The notes: generated by a model from the sequence alone, not told the origin. DNA of 64,000 bases from Brachypodium distachyon (GCF_000005505.3 NC_016131.3:43361355-43425354); one strand, 5' to 3'. Positions 22,901-36,400 are shown, counted from the stretch's first letter. Translations and numbers: made by a program.

Positions 22901-25900
22901 CATCTCTGTTTCAAACGAAAGGTGAAATGATAAAGAGGATGAATGAGCTTGAATCCACAACACACGACCACCGTGGTCATGATCCTTCCTTGCAACATCA
23001 TCATGGACATGAACTCCAAAAGAAGGGTGTTCCGCACCGGATGCCTCTGGATCTTAAACCTGTCCAGGGGTTGGGTATTCATCATTCCTCAGACTTCCGG
23101 GATAACAGCAATCCCTCTTTACCTCTGTATGAACCATCCGCAGTTACCCGGGAATATCCATTTCAACTTTTAACGCAAATGCCTGTTACAGCTGCTGCCG
23201 TTGCAACTGCTGCAGTGGTTGCATCTTCAATGGTCGTCGCTGCAGCTAAATCTAACAGTGATATTAAACTAGATGTGCCTGTTGCTGCTGCTGCCACTGC
23301 TGCTGCAGTTGTTGCTACAACCGCTGCTGTTAACAAGCAATACGAATACTTGGATCCCGGTTGTCTGCTTAGCTTGCCAAGTTCTTCAGAGGCAAGTGAA
23401 TCTGTCCGGAGAGGTAGACATGACTTCTGGGATAAAGATCAGTTGGAAATTGATCATGGACAAGATAACAATGCCCTTGAGCAAGGAAATGCTTTGGTTG
23501 ATGTGCCTCAGGAAGCTGAAAGGATATCTGACAAGTCAATTGGAACAGAGAGTGTAAGATCTGATATAGCTCTGGATGATGTTGCGGAGTTTGAAATCCA
23601 ATGGGAAGAAATTACTCTGGGAGAACGTGTTGGGCTAGGTACTGTTATCTTGATCTATATATTTCCCTTCATAGGTCTGCTAATATTTTAACTAGGGTGT
23701 CAAGTGGGATCCCACCAACAACCCACTTGTAGGCCAATTTATAAATTTTAGTTCAAATATTGAGCCAAAAATTTGAACTAGCAAATCCCTCATGAACTAG
23801 AAGTGGGACTTAAGCGGGATCCTGCTTGCATCCCTAATTTTAACCATCAGCTTCTTTGCAGTATTACTGAGCTAATTTTCAGATTCACCAGACATGGCTT
23901 TCCCATGAAATAACATAAAAAATGCCCTGCAATAATGTTGTATTATGCTTGCAAAATGCAAACAATAGAATAATGTTTTATTGTATTCTTTTCCACTTTC
24001 TATTCTTTTGTGCCTCAGGATATTTGACATGACTTTCTCATGAGATATCAGAAAACTCACACTGAAATTATGGTGTATCGTATTTCATTCTTTCCAACTT
24101 ACAACTTCTTTTGTGCCTCAGGATCATTTGGAGAAGTGTACAGAGGGGAATGGCATGGAACGGTAAGTTCTTTTATTTAAAAAACCGGTTGCCGTATTTC
24201 TTATTTGTCACCAGATTGAAATAATAAGCTTAAACTTTTGGTCTGTTTAGTAGAACTGCAATCAAGAAGTATGAGGTTCTTAAATCATAGTCAACATATT
24301 GCTAAAGATGAAAATGAACTCTGAACTTTCGCCCTTGGCAGAGATTAGCAACGATGCTTCATCTTCGTCACTTCAACAGTGCGCACTCTTGTTACAGATT
24401 GCACTGAAACAACTGACTGTAATCTCTGGCATTAAATCATAATTGCTGATAATGTAATCATGAAGACATCGTGCATGAAACTGTTACAGCCACTTCAGGT
24501 TTCTTTCATTTGTTCACTGATTCCATCCTATGTTGGCACGTAAGATTATATTTGGGTACATGCCATTCTGTCGAGACTGTTCCTCTGTCTTGCTTTCAAG
24601 AGCCACCTCAACACTTGCGATAACATGGTAGCCAAGACTTGTGTTCCTCACGCTAGATATGATCATTGTCCTGCAGTTGAATCTAGCCACCACCTTGTGC
24701 TTCACTTGAGGTGCACAAAGAGTCTGGAAGCAACTACCCTCCAACCAGTTGGTTTCACACAAAGCCACCATCGATGTAACTGTGGGAGCATGCTGCACAA
24801 GCTAGCGGCTGCACTGTGCAAAATGTCTGTCCTGTCTCTTTTGCTGCCTGTGACCTGCATCTGTGGTAATATATGCTGATCTTCAACAACCGGTCATTAC
24901 CCTATCCCCAGCAACTATCGTGTGGTTAATATATGATGAGTTGCAGCTCTGAACTTCAAGAACAAGTGCTGCTGCCTGTCCATGCAAATTTGGGCCGTCC
25001 TGCTTGATCAAACTTGTGACAACTCCACAATTTTGATGCTTTCATTTGTTTTTTCGCTTCAGCAGCAGCCTGTTTTTCCCTTGGCTTCCTCTTTCGATTC
25101 TCTCTGCTCTGTAACTTTTGTTTTCAATATAATGGTAAGGTAGATACTCCTCTACCTTTTGTGCCAAATAACAATACATGATCAATTAATCACCATCATC
25201 CTGGACCCGTATTACCTTCACTACACTAAGAGTTTCATTTGGTGGTGCTCTTAAAAAGATTGCCTTCAGTGTTCTAAGGATAAATTCAAATATTTTTTTG
25301 AGTTACATCATTCATTTTGTCAGCTCCGATTCTATTCCACGAAGTTGTAGGCATGAAAATTATCTGGGACAGCTACTTTTTCTCATACATCGTTATATAT
25401 GTTCTAGGTAACATTTCCTTGATCAGTTACTGCTTGTGCCCACCTGAACTATAAAATGTTTTGGAGTTATTCATTGAAAGTAAAAAAGAAAACATGCAAG
25501 ACATTAGTTGATTTCATTAACTTAAATGTCATTCCTTTTTTTTACTCTATTCTCTGTGAATCCTAATGATATCTCCTATTACGTTTTTTTAACTTTTTTC
25601 TGCATCATTATATTTTGATCATCCTGTAGGAAGTTGCAGTCAAGAAATTCTTGCAACAAGATATTTCAAGTGATATTCTGGAAGAATTAAAAGCTGAGGT
25701 ATATAACTTTCTGCAATTATGTCAGCAGACTATGGAATGTATTTTTTAATAGTTTTAGTACTCCCTCCGATCCATATTAAGTGTCGCTGATTTTAAATGT
25801 GAATGAACCAGTTAAGTTATGCCCCTGAGGCAGTCATAGGGATGCAAACCTTCACATATCTTCCATTTGGTTGGTGGTAATTTCTTGCATTGTACATCTG

Positions 25901-28900
25901 ACAAATACATATGTCTGGATTGATAAGAGCATCCATATAGGCTTTTGCATGATCGTTTTGAAAACGGACGCTTTATTGATCTCATTGTCGCATTAAGCCA
26001 ATACAACCGTAGAGTTCAACACCCAGCCTCTGCATATCAGGATACACAGCGGATAAAAAGCCGAAAAGAGACAAGTCGCTTGCATGCGATAAAAGACACT
26101 AGGGTTTTGGGTGATGCGGAAGAGAGAAGAAAAGAAATAGTATATGATAGTTTTAATCCAGGGAGTAACCTGAATTACACACCTAGGCACTAGTAAGAAA
26201 CAAATGCTCCACTGGATGTTACTAAAAGGCATGTTTTGTGAGGTGCCGTTCATGTGATTGCAGTAGTGTGAATGATAACCCCAGTCCCAGTAAGCACATG
26301 GCTTTTAGATGATTTTGCAGTAGTTGCATTACTTGGGATGAGTTACTTAGTGAAAATTAGTTTTAGTTGTAGTGACTAGTGCATGCATCTTCTCTTTGGA
26401 TGGTTCAAGTTGGTTTACCTTTATATGTATATGTTGTGGGCACCTTATAGATAGGGTGGCTGGAGGCCTTGTTTACCCGTTTTAGTTTTTATTAAGAATG
26501 AATTGTTCTCAAGTTCCCCTCCCTATTCTGGTTTCGTTCTACCCAAATAGACACCCTCTCTAGTTACTGCACACTTTACTCATTGCAACGCTATGTATAA
26601 ATACAATACATCATGGGGGCCACTTGGGCCTTGCCAACCTGCTCACATATACAGATATATAACACTTAACATGTTTGTCACATTCTTCTTACTAATAATA
26701 TAGGTGCGAATAATGAAGAGATTGCGGCATCCAAATGTTGTTCTTTTTATGGGTGCTGTCACTCGTGTACCTAATCTTTCTATCTTGACTGAGTTTCTTC
26801 CAAGGTACTATTTACTCCCTTGTATTTTTTGTCCTTTTATTTTAGTAAAGATACTTATAAATTGAATAATACTTGCCTTATTTTGCACATCATTTCACAT
26901 AATTCAATATTTTTCTTAATCCAGTATCTTTAGCCTTTTGTTTTCTGTCTTACAAAATGAAAGGGTGATTAGTTCAGACTATATCTCATTTCTTTAAAAA
27001 AAGAATGTTGAATTAGGCTCAACGGGAGCTAACATTGGGAGATAGAGTGGAATGAGTATAGGTATTCAGAAATTACCTGGTGGGTTCATGTGCTGTTCCA
27101 AGAATTTCTCAAGCTGAGGGGTTGTTCTCTTACGTAATTCTTGATACAGATCAATCTCGTGAAGATCTTATCTGCAGGGTTATTCAATTTTTGCAACTGT
27201 ATAATCTGGGAATGGAAAACCAACTAGCTGGGAATACAGGATCAAGGTAGCAGACTAACAATGACTTTGGGACTCCGAACCGATTGCCACCTGAGAACCT
27301 GTATAGATGCAATCACTGTCAGTTTCTTTTAAACACATGGAAAATCAAACACCCACTACGTCACATAGATAATAGTTGGAGAGTATTTGGGTCCAATAAA
27401 AGTATCCTTTTAAGTTCACTGTCTAGTAAGAGTCCAGTTGTGTCTTTATTGGAGTCTGGGTTTGATTCTGCACCTGGTGGTCCTGAGTAGACCTGGGCAA
27501 AGCCCAGGCTGGTCTGGGCTTAGTAAAGTCCGCTAGAAAAACCCCAAGCCCGGCCGAAAACCTGGAAAAAGTTCTTTTTACATACTCCCTCCGTCCAACA
27601 AAGGATGTCTCAAGTTTGTCAAAATTTGGATGTATCTAGACATGACTTAGTGTATAGATGCATTCAAATTTAGTTAAAGTTGAGACATCCTTTGTTGGAC
27701 GGAGGGAGTATTAAAAAATATTAACATAATCATTTTCGGGATAAAATATGATTTCTTGTACCTATATTTCGGGTAAAACTATTTTTAACCCATCCTGGGC
27801 TTTTTTTGGGACACTGGGCTTCAGGCCGAGCCAGGCCGCCCATGCCCAGGTCTAGTCCTGAGATATAACACGCATTATCCCCAACCCACTTCTACAATAT
27901 TGTTGTGCATTTTTTTTATCTGTTTGGTTTGTATAGAAAAATCTCACATATGGATAGGCAGCAACTAATTCAGGTCTTTTTTATATCCTATTGGTGCACA
28001 AGGTAACATACTCTGGAGTCTGGACACCCTTTGGATTCAAATTGCACAAAATGTTTATGGCTCCTCTGTAAATTGAACTGATCATGTGTGCTGTTTGTGT
28101 AGAGTGCAAGACACACTTTCTAAAAAAAAACCCGTTGGTGTAGTACATTTAATGTTCTATAGACATGCCAATTTTCAATATTGCATCCATGTAGTGGAGA
28201 CCCCCCCCAAAAAAGACATGGACTGCATCTTGCACTATCACTGCCTTTTAATTTTTTCTCTATCGCATGAATGAATTGGATATTTAAAATTTGCATGTGT
28301 GCATAGTGTTAATTTACTAAATTTGTGTTTTTTGGGGACCGTACATTATGTGCTTTGAAAAATGGGGATATGTGCCCATAGGAGCAGTAAATTCAAAGTA
28401 GGTAACAACAAATACAGAAGATGCTAGAAAATAATAATCTGAAGAATGATATACCCCATAATCTGAAGAGTATGTCACATGACCTGGGTGAGACAACAAG
28501 ATATAGCCATATAGCTGCATATATATATTCCCTCTGAGCCACAATATATGCGATCAGAATATGCACCAGTCAAACAATTTTATCTTTGAATCTCAAAAGA
28601 AATAATTACTACCATCGACAATGTCAAATTCATATGGCTAGATTGCTGTGAAATACTTTCATAATGATATGCTATTTTATGCGAGGCAGCATATTTAAGA
28701 ACATATAATTTTATGGTCAAAGTGCCATTTTGAAGACTGTTCAGTGTCCAAAAGGACTTGTATTATGTATCTGAGGGTGTATTTAAACTTTCTTCTGGTT
28801 TATATTGTCGTGGTCTCAATGTTTTATCTAAGTAAATTTCTAGACTCACTGGCTAGCATAATAACTCACTGTGATATTGGCAATGCAGAGGTAGTTTGTT

Positions 28901-31743
28901 TCGGCTGATCCGTCGGCCAAACAACCAGTTGGATGAAAGAAAACGTATAAGGATGGCACTTGATGTGGTATGCCTGAAAGTTATTGTTCTCTTAGTTAAC
29001 TTATGTGTAGAACATCGGACTAAATTTGAGAATTTATTTTTATACTTGCCTACTTGGTTCTTGTTTGTCACAGGCCCGTGGTATGAACTATTTGCATAAT
29101 TGCACCCCTGTTGTAGTCCATCGAGATTTGAAGTCTCCAAATCTACTTGTTGACAAGAACTGGGTTGTGAAGGTAACAAAACAGGTCCCATCAGCAGTGA
29201 CATGCTTTGGATTTTCGTGTGGCATTTCTAGCTGTATAACCATTTTCACTTGTCTTGTTATTATTTAGGTCTGTGATTTTGGTTTATCACGTATAAAGCA
29301 TAGTACCTTCCTCTCCTCAAGATCTACAGCTGGAACAGTAAGCCTTCTTATGGTTGTGTTTAATCAAACATTTTCACTTGTATATGAGAAACCTTTTTGT
29401 TTGAAGAACAGCGAGAATATATGCAACTTATGCTCACTATGATATGGATACGTAGGGGATAATGCCATGCATGACTCCATTGTGTAGGAAAAGTTGAGAT
29501 GCTAGCCGCCTTGATTTTAATTTGCGAGGATGATTGGTGCAAGTAGCTTGGGTCCTTGTTTGGTACGGGTGTATTTTTAGCCCCAAGTGGATTGGGTATC
29601 TGAGGGGATTGGATGTTCACCCAATACTCTCAAACCCCCTTCCACCCAAAAACACTAGTATGGTGTAGTGTATTTAATTGTCAAAAAAATGAGGTGTTTT
29701 GTGGGGGATATCTCGAAATCCTCCCCTCTAATCCAAGCCTACCAAGTAACAAACAGCTCATTCGGGGTTTTAGCGTTTCTGCATTTGGAGGGGATAATAC
29801 ACTACAAACCCTAGAAAAATACTAGTGCCAAAACAAGGCCTGAGGGGTTTTGAGAAGGTTGTTTGGTCAGACCCATAAGAATATTTACAGCTCATACTTG
29901 TGTCTTCTGTGAACTTGCATATTGATTTATCTTTTGATCATGCATAGTTAGTCTACATCCTATCTTGGAGCTCCTGCAGATTGAAAGGATGGTTGAATAT
30001 CAGCATATTAACAGTAGACTTGATGTGACCATTTCAAATAAGTACTTAGGCACGACTGATTTAGCTTGTTCCTGAGTTGTCCTGGCTGTGTGTTTGTCGT
30101 AGTATAGTCAAGTTAGCATTGTGTCTTGTAGAAACATAGAAGTTTGGCGATCTCATATCTGTGTACTCCTTTTTAACTCGTGAGCTATCGAATGTTAGTC
30201 AAAAACTTATTTGTGTTGTGCAGTTGGTTCTAAGATAATACTGACCACCTGCATAAATTGCAGGCGGAGTGGATGGCGCCAGAAGTACTTCGAAATGAAC
30301 CATCAGATGAGAAGTAGTTTTTCGTGTTAATCCCATTTGTTTGTTTTACCTTATTTTCTTTGACAAATGTTTCAATATAATACTTACTAAGTTATGCATT
30401 TTGGCAGATGTGATGTTTTCAGCTATGGGGTTATATTATGGGAACTGTGTACATTACTGCAGCCATGGGAAGGTATGAATCCCATGCAAGTTGTTGGAGC
30501 TGTTGGTTTTCAGCAACGGCGCCTTGACATTCCGGCGGACGTGGATCCTGCTGTAGCAGAGATAATACAGAGATGCTGGCAGACGTTAGTATGCTTTAAC
30601 TTTGTGCTGGTCAATTGGTTGTTTTATAAACATATACAGTACATCATTATCTGAAATTTTTATGTTATTTTCTCTACTATGCAAAACCTTTTTATGGAGT
30701 ATTTTGCTGCGAGATGCTGTTCTGTTTGAAGGCCTTCTGCATTTTACTAGTCAACATCAAATCCTAGTTATAAAGTCCCATTTTTCACACGATACAAGGA
30801 GAAGTCAGAATTTTGAATCTGACCAACTTTACTTAACCTTTTAATTTCTAGAAAGGGCACCATCTAGCGAAAATCTCGTCGTCTTTTTTATGCTGGAGAA
30901 AGAGGGCATGTTATGACTAATCTCTTACTACATTATGTTTTTCTCTATTATTTACATATATCAGAGTTCTCGATGACATTTTTACCGGGATATTTGTATT
31001 TTCAATTCCGTTATAGGAGAAGTTGCTAGTGTCCTGCTTCGAAGTCAAAATCTTGTTTGTTGTTCAGATATCAGATTAGTAGTTATTTTACTTGAATGAT
31101 AATTTGTTAAAGTTCTTATCATATTTCTATTTTTCATAAAGGTGAAAGTAAAGGCAATTTCTCTGAATTTGTCTTTCATTTCTATGTCTTGGCATTTGAG
31201 CAAAGAACTTGTTGTCTCATTGTGCGTGAACATGAGAAAGTAATTAATTTGCTTTATACAAAAGGATTAAACATATTACCGATGCCTAAATATGGATTAC
31301 CTTACTCTATAACACAATTGATGTGCTAGTAATTACTTTTAACGCATACACTTATTACCATTGATCACCATCTGATGGTTGATACTAAAATCGTAACAGG
31401 TTACCATATTCATGCTTTTAACAAAGTGGAAATTAGTATGCTGCAGTTTCATGTACAAAACTAGTGAGATGTGTTACCATACCTAGGTATAGATTAGTCG
31501 TACTCTTATATGCATTACCTTTTTATGTCTTAAAGGACCTTTTCTTCTCTGCCTCCATCAATCTTTTATATGTCCAACTTATATATGCTTAGGGCCTCAG
31601 TTGTATTTTGTATCTTGTGTTATTGTAGAGACCCAAAGATGCGGCCATCATTTTCTGAGATCATGGCTGCCTTAAAACGGGTATTGAAAAATTTGTCTGC
31701 CAACCAACCAAGAAGACAGCGGGTACAGCAAACAGACGACTAA
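19935..31743 (+). CDS. Raf-like MAPKKK with EDR1 domain (EDR1/CTR1 group)
   Basis: Predicted Ser/Thr kinase acting at the top of a MAPK cascade; relatives such as Arabidopsis EDR1 and CTR1 restrain defence, senescence or ethylene responses. Thirteen exons join in phase: 19935-20441, 21257-21694, 21995-22098, 22266-23638, 24122-24162, 25630-25698, 26704-26804, 28889-28967, 29074-29172, 29269-29337, 30264-30313, 30408-30584 and 31629-31743; 1073 residues. The start [11 protein letters not shown] matches the family. The EDR1 domain spans about 145-350. A Ser-rich linker contains an Ala/Val-rich stretch. The kinase domain starts near 795: GSFGEV loop at 808, ATP lysine K826 in [12 protein letters not shown] at 920-927, DFG at 940-942, a P+1 region AEWMAPE at 961-967. 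All catalytic residues are present. Function in this species is inferred. Confidence 0.95.
25758..25795. repeat. Partial Stowaway-type end in kinase intron 6
   Basis: TACTCCCTCCGATCCATATT is visible without its inverted partner, so only a truncated end remains. Confidence 0.45.
27488..27854. mobile_element. hAT-type MITE in kinase intron 7
   Basis: The ends TAGACCTGGGCAAAGCC and, inverted, TAGACCTGGGCATGGGC are flanked by a perfect 8-bp duplication GTCCTGAG (27480-27487, 27855-27862), the hallmark of hAT elements. The 367-bp total includes a Stowaway MITE inserted later. Confidence 0.9.
27585..27708. mobile_element. Stowaway-type MITE nested in the hAT MITE
   Basis: A 124-bp hairpin with CTCCCTCCGTCCAACAAAGG ends and TA on both sides (27583-27584, 27709-27710). 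The arms match for over 30 bp, including GGATGTCTCAA(G/C)TTT. Confidence 0.92.
29551..29840. mobile_element. MITE in kinase intron 10 (superfamily unclear)
   Basis: The inverted ends GGTCCTTGTTTGGTACGG and GGCCTTGTTTTGGCACTAG both lead into GTATTTTT. Ends starting GGCCTTGTTTGG are common in Tourist/Harbinger and hAT MITEs. I could not find a clear target duplication. Confidence 0.55.
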
Positions 31744-32478
31744 GAAAAACTGTAGATCAACATCAGCTGACAACATACGGAAAAAAACAATGGTGGATTG
31801 GTCTTTCATGCCTTCCAGCAGCTGCCCATCTGTAACTATACCATTATTTTGTATAGCAACATCAAATGGATGTCAGGGATAGAACAGCTGAGATGAGATT
31901 TTGTTCTTTCTGTTCTCCAAGTACAGCTGTAAAGTTTCCACTGAAGCTGGCAAAGATCTGCATAGCATTACTGCTTTGGTCAGTCGGATGGAAGACAATC
32001 CAAGTATAAATCCATGCATCAAGCAAAGAAGAATTTTGAAGGAAAATTACTGCACAACGATATTGGGCAATAACACGTCTGAGTTCAGACTTGGAACTCG
32101 GCGTGTCAGGTAGAATGGGATCCTCCTTTCTCTAGTCATGTTTTCTGTTTTTCAGTCCTCCACCCAAAGGTGGAGTATTCATGTTTAGGATCATCAGTTT
32201 TGATGTTATTCAACAGAAATGTCGTTTCACCTTTTGCATCAGGCTTGAACCACTGTGGCAGCTCCTTATGTATATCACACCTGGGCAAATTTGTCAGAAT
32301 TGGCAGTTAGATTGCAAAAGAAAATCTGTTCGTTGTACTTGATGGCCATTTTTTGCTGCAGCAGTTTTGACTGTTCGTTCTTTTATTTCTTTTTTTTTGA
32401 CAGCGTTCGTTCTTTTATTCCTTATTTATTTGTGGGTGTACATGTGTACAAGAAATATCCTGAGAGATTAGAATGGTA

Positions 32479-32576
32479 CTTCCTCCGTCCCATATTAAGT
32501 GAATATGAATGTATCTGTATCTAAAAAACGTCTAGATACATGTAATATTTTGTCACTTAATATGGAACGGAGGGAG
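32479..32576. mobile_element. Stowaway/Mariner-type MITE
   Basis: A 98-bp element, CTTCCTCCGTCCCATATTAA to TTAATATGGAACGGAGGGAG, with TA flanks. It carries the internal words AACGTCTAGATACATGTAAT also found in the MITE at 44611-44723, so both belong to one family. Confidence 0.88.
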
Positions 32577-32983
32577 TAATTGACTGTTTGCTTCACATGA
32601 AACTAACCCCTTCAAATGTACACGCCCTAGGAACAGTTGAACAAGTTCCCATATTTCCCCTTTCTCTATCGCAATTTGAGTCGTTCTAGTTGAGTTGCTC
32701 CTCTTGTCATGTCTTTGTCATGATTTTCTTGAAGAAAACTGTACTCCGACATTGAGTTACAGGGAGAGGGGGCACAGGAGAAATAAAGGCAGGGAAGCAT
32801 GTCTTTGTCATGATTCATGGCGGCAACCGCGGGATAGCGAATGCGCCGCTGTACACTACACAGTACACACTTGCTCCAGCTTAACATTTCCGTGTTTAGC
32901 CAAATCATGCAGTAAAAATCACAGTAAACGCCGCAACATGCGCCAACAAACCACATGCTTCCGTATTAATTGACTCAAAATGT

Positions 32984-33052
32984 GCTAGATACATGTAATA
33001 AAATGTTCTAAATACATGTAATATTTCGTCACCTAGTATGTAACGGATGGAA
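32984..33052. repeat. Truncated relative of the same MITE family
   Basis: Two partial copies of TACATGTAATA and a decayed TAGTATGTAACGGATGG end resemble the right half of the element at 32479-32576. Confidence 0.45.
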
Positions 33053-33801
33053 GAATTTTTTCCAAAAACTCCCGTACACAGAGTCGCATTGTTTACCCTC
33101 CACGGCAGCCGAGCGACGACTTAACGAACGCTCGCGAGCTCTTAATGAACCGAACCGAACAATGGTCTCTTAACAATAACGATCTTAACGAACCAAGCGC
33201 GCTCGTTAGCCAACGCTAGGACCAAGCACCAGAGTCGTTTAGGATAAATTTTTATAGCAAACAAAATATGTCAGAAAATGAACGGTCTATAAAAATTGAA
33301 AATAACACAATAAAAGAGAAATAACAACACACTTCAAGCAGCAAAATAATTTTTAATGAACACTCACAAGTGATGTACGAGACGAGCTCGTTAGCGAGCT
33401 TACGCTGTTTGAGATCGAAAGAAGTTTGGTTATGTTTTTTAGTTAACCAACCAAACGATTAACGAATCTCGAGTTAGCAAACGTCCGATAACATCGAACT
33501 CGATCTTTTCGTCCTACCTGGTCCGTTCACCCGTTGCCAGCGCCGCGCATCCAGCATCTCCGTATCGCTTGTCGGCTGTCTGTCTTTCCGGAGCCGCCCA
33601 GCCACGGATCTGCCACCACGTGCACCCCCGCGTCTCCTCCCGCCAGATCTGGCATCCATCCATCCCCACACGACCTCGACGCGTTTAATCGCAGAGTATT
33701 AAGCACGCGCCTCCTCCTTGATTCTCTCCTCCCAAGTCACACCACTCTTGATCTTGCTCCCCCTTTCCCCTCTCCCCGATCGCCTCACGAGAACCACCGC
33801 C

Positions 33802-36400
33802 ATGGCGACCGCGTACTATGGCAGCTCCAGGTCCCGCGACGCCCCGACCGACGAGCCGGACGACTTCGACGAGTTCGACTCCACGCCCTACGGCGGCGGC
33901 TACGACCTCTTCGTCACCTTCGGCCGCCCGCTCCCGCCCTCCGACGAGACCTGCTACCCCTGCTCCGCGCCCTCCACCTCCTACGACGCGCCCCACTACG
34001 CCTCCGAGGATCCATCCCCCTACGCGCACCACCAGAAGCCCCAGCCCGCCTACGGCTTCCGCCCCCAGCAAGAGCAGAAGCAGCAGCATCAGCAGCCGTC
34101 CTACGGTGACGACTCCGGTTACGGATCCAAGCCCCAGGCCGCCTATGGCTTCCGCCCCCAGGAGGAGGAGCAGCAGTCCTACGGCTCCGGTTATGGATCC
34201 AAGCCCCAGCCCGCCTATGGCTTCCGCCCACAGCAAGAGGAGGAGCAGTCCTACGGATCCGGCTATGGATCCAAGCCCCAGCGCACGGAGGAGGACACCT
34301 ACGGATCTGGATATGGCAGGAAGCCGCAGGAGGAGGTGAGCTACGGCTCTGGGTACGGCAGCAAGCCGCAGGCGGAGGAGAGCTATGGATCTGGGTACGG
34401 GACCAGGCCGCAGCAGGAGGAGAGCTACGGCTCTGGGTACGGATCTAAGCCGCAGGTGGAGCAGAGCTACGGATCGGAGTATGGTTCTGGGTACGGAAGG
34501 AAGCCACAGGGGGAGGAGAGCTATGGGTCGGGGTACGGAAACAGGCCGCAGGGGGGAGAGGAGTACGGTAGTGGTGGGTATGGTGGAAGAAAGAAGCAGG
34601 AAGACAGCTATGGTTCCTCGGAGCATGGCTATGGCAGGAAGACTGAGGATGACAGCTACGGTGGTTCTGGGTATGGATACGGGAAGAAGGCGCAAGTGGA
34701 GGACGAAGGTGCATATGGCTCTGGGTACCAGAAGCCGAAGCCGTATGGAGAGGAGACTCAGGGTTCATATGGCTATGGAGAGGAGAAGCCCAGATATCAG
34801 AGTGGTGGGTATGAGAAGCCGAGCTATGGCGGGGGTGAGGAGTACCAGGGGAGCCACGGCCGTAAGAAGCATGTAAGTTCCTCACTGTGTTTGTTTACTT
34901 TGTGCCTATGGATGTTCTAGTGATTAACTTGCTTTAGTGAATGGGCTGAGGAAAGGTTGAAGCAGCCTTGGCATAGGAGGGGTGTGATGGATATGGACAT
35001 TTTTGCCATTTCGATTATATATGATCCTCAGCTGATGGTATCTTATCCTCTAGCTGATGGTACCTAGCTGATGATCGTTAGATGATGGTATCTTATACTC
35101 TAGCTGATGGATACATGATCGTTAGCTGATGGTACCTAGCTGATAATCGTTAGGCCTTGGAGTAGAATTTAGTAGAGCATAGAGTTTGCATGCCAAGCAA
35201 ATTTCAAAAATCATGCCTGGTTAAGAAAAAGATAGTTGCTGATATAATGTAGGTTTAGATGTTGAAAACCTCACTAGCTAAATAGTAGACTGTTAGTTAC
35301 ATGTTCTATTCAGCTGGTTAGTGGAGTACTTATTGCTTAGTTCACTGGAATACAATCTATTACCACATAAACGTGTTTCTGTTCTATATCAATATGAGTT
35401 TAATGAAACTGATTTATTATATGCAATGCTTATGTTTCTTTTGAGTATTGACAACATAATTACATAGCATTTATTTTGGTTATTTGAAATACTGATCATC
35501 TATAGATGCTTCTGTGTTGTGCAAATGCACTTGAATACTGGCATACTTTTAAACAGTTAGACATGTGGCATAGTCTCACCCTCGATAATTTGTGAGAACA
35601 GTGTAGCTTAACAAAACAGGGAAAATTACAGTTAACAGGTCGTTTGCCATCCATCTTTTAATTTCATTTGATAGAAATAAAAATTGAATCCAATTTTGGA
35701 TTGGACTTCATTTGGTTGAATTTGAATTTCGGATTCAAAAATGATGTTTGTCTACCACATGGATTTGTAGAGTGAGAGACAATTCCAGAGAAATGATGGC
35801 TTCTAGAGAGGAATTGGGTTTAGTTATAATATGATTCCATGGAATTTGAGATTGAATCCTTTGGTCAATTCTGTGCCAACCAAACAAGTTGGTTTCCCAA
35901 ATGATGGGTGCCAAATGAGGTGTAATGGTAGTTCCACTAGATTGAATACTCGGTTAGAAGAATGCAGTCTTAAGAACGAGTGATACAATCATCATCTACT
36001 ATTGTTTTACATTTGATAATTTGTCCTCCCCGTATTCTGAGTATATTAAGGTCTGTAAATGTTGAACCAAGTAAATTAGGGTGCCAAAAACAATGGCAAC
36101 AGGAATATGTTCCCTCTATTCTCTTGTACCGTTAGTATTTTTCTCGTATCATTTGTTTTTCCTGTATAGTTCTCTCTTTTTTGCAAGAGCAATTTTACTG
36201 CATTTCTTGAAGCATCCAAACATTCTGTTTCCTATGCTGACAAATACCGTAGAAGTGCTGTATTAAAATTAGATCTTTCTCGTCAACCCTACTAAATTCC
36301 TGCTGCTATTCTACAGGATGACGACGACGACTCTGATGATGAAAAGAAGAAACGATATGAGAAGCACCACAACCGTCGCCACCACGACTATGATGATTAA
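33802..36400 (+). CDS. Low-complexity Tyr/Gly-repeat protein, At5g39570/PLDRP1-like
   Basis: Two exons, 33802-34872 and 36317-36400, encode 384 residues. An acidic, conserved N-terminus (DDFDEFDSTPYGGGYD, then FGRPLPPSDETCYP) matches Arabidopsis At5g39570, a protein reported to be regulated through phospholipase D and to bind RNA. The centre has about 15 imperfect repeats of the form SYGSGYG-x-KPQ-x-EE, likely disordered. The second exon gives a short Asp run followed by a Lys/His/Arg tail ending HHDYDD. The exact biochemical role is unknown, and only family resemblance is claimed. The intron holds a small tandem repeat at 35025-35160. The ATG has a good Kozak-like context (CGCCATGGCG). Long antisense ORFs here are shadows. 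Confidence 0.88.
35025..35160. repeat. Minisatellite in the PLDRP1-like intron
   Basis: Words such as TAGCTGATGGTACC, ATGATCGTTAG and TATCTTATCCTC alternate about six times over 130 bp, giving an imperfect compound tandem repeat. Confidence 0.7.

Larger units (their letters stand above)
31744..33801. other. Kinase 3' flank and intergenic region
   Basis: The kinase 3' UTR probably extends several hundred bases past the stop. The rest holds a MITE at 32479-32576, a related half copy near 32984-33052, and hAT-like debris near 33100-33400 with repeated GAGCTCGTTAGCGAGCT-type words. 33480-33801 is the GC-rich leader of the next gene. Confidence 0.5.

Noticed and set aside
24514..25150. Possible LINE tail in kinase intron 5
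   Set aside because: The sequence near 25120-25165 (TTCAATATAATGGTAAGGTA, then CCTCTACCTTTT) looks vaguely like a LINE 3' end, but no target duplication, poly(A) or coding match was found.
33685..34695. 336-codon minus-strand ORF
   Set aside because: It is the antisense shadow of the repetitive, GC-rich PLDRP1-like exon. It is Leu/Val-repetitive and has no domain.
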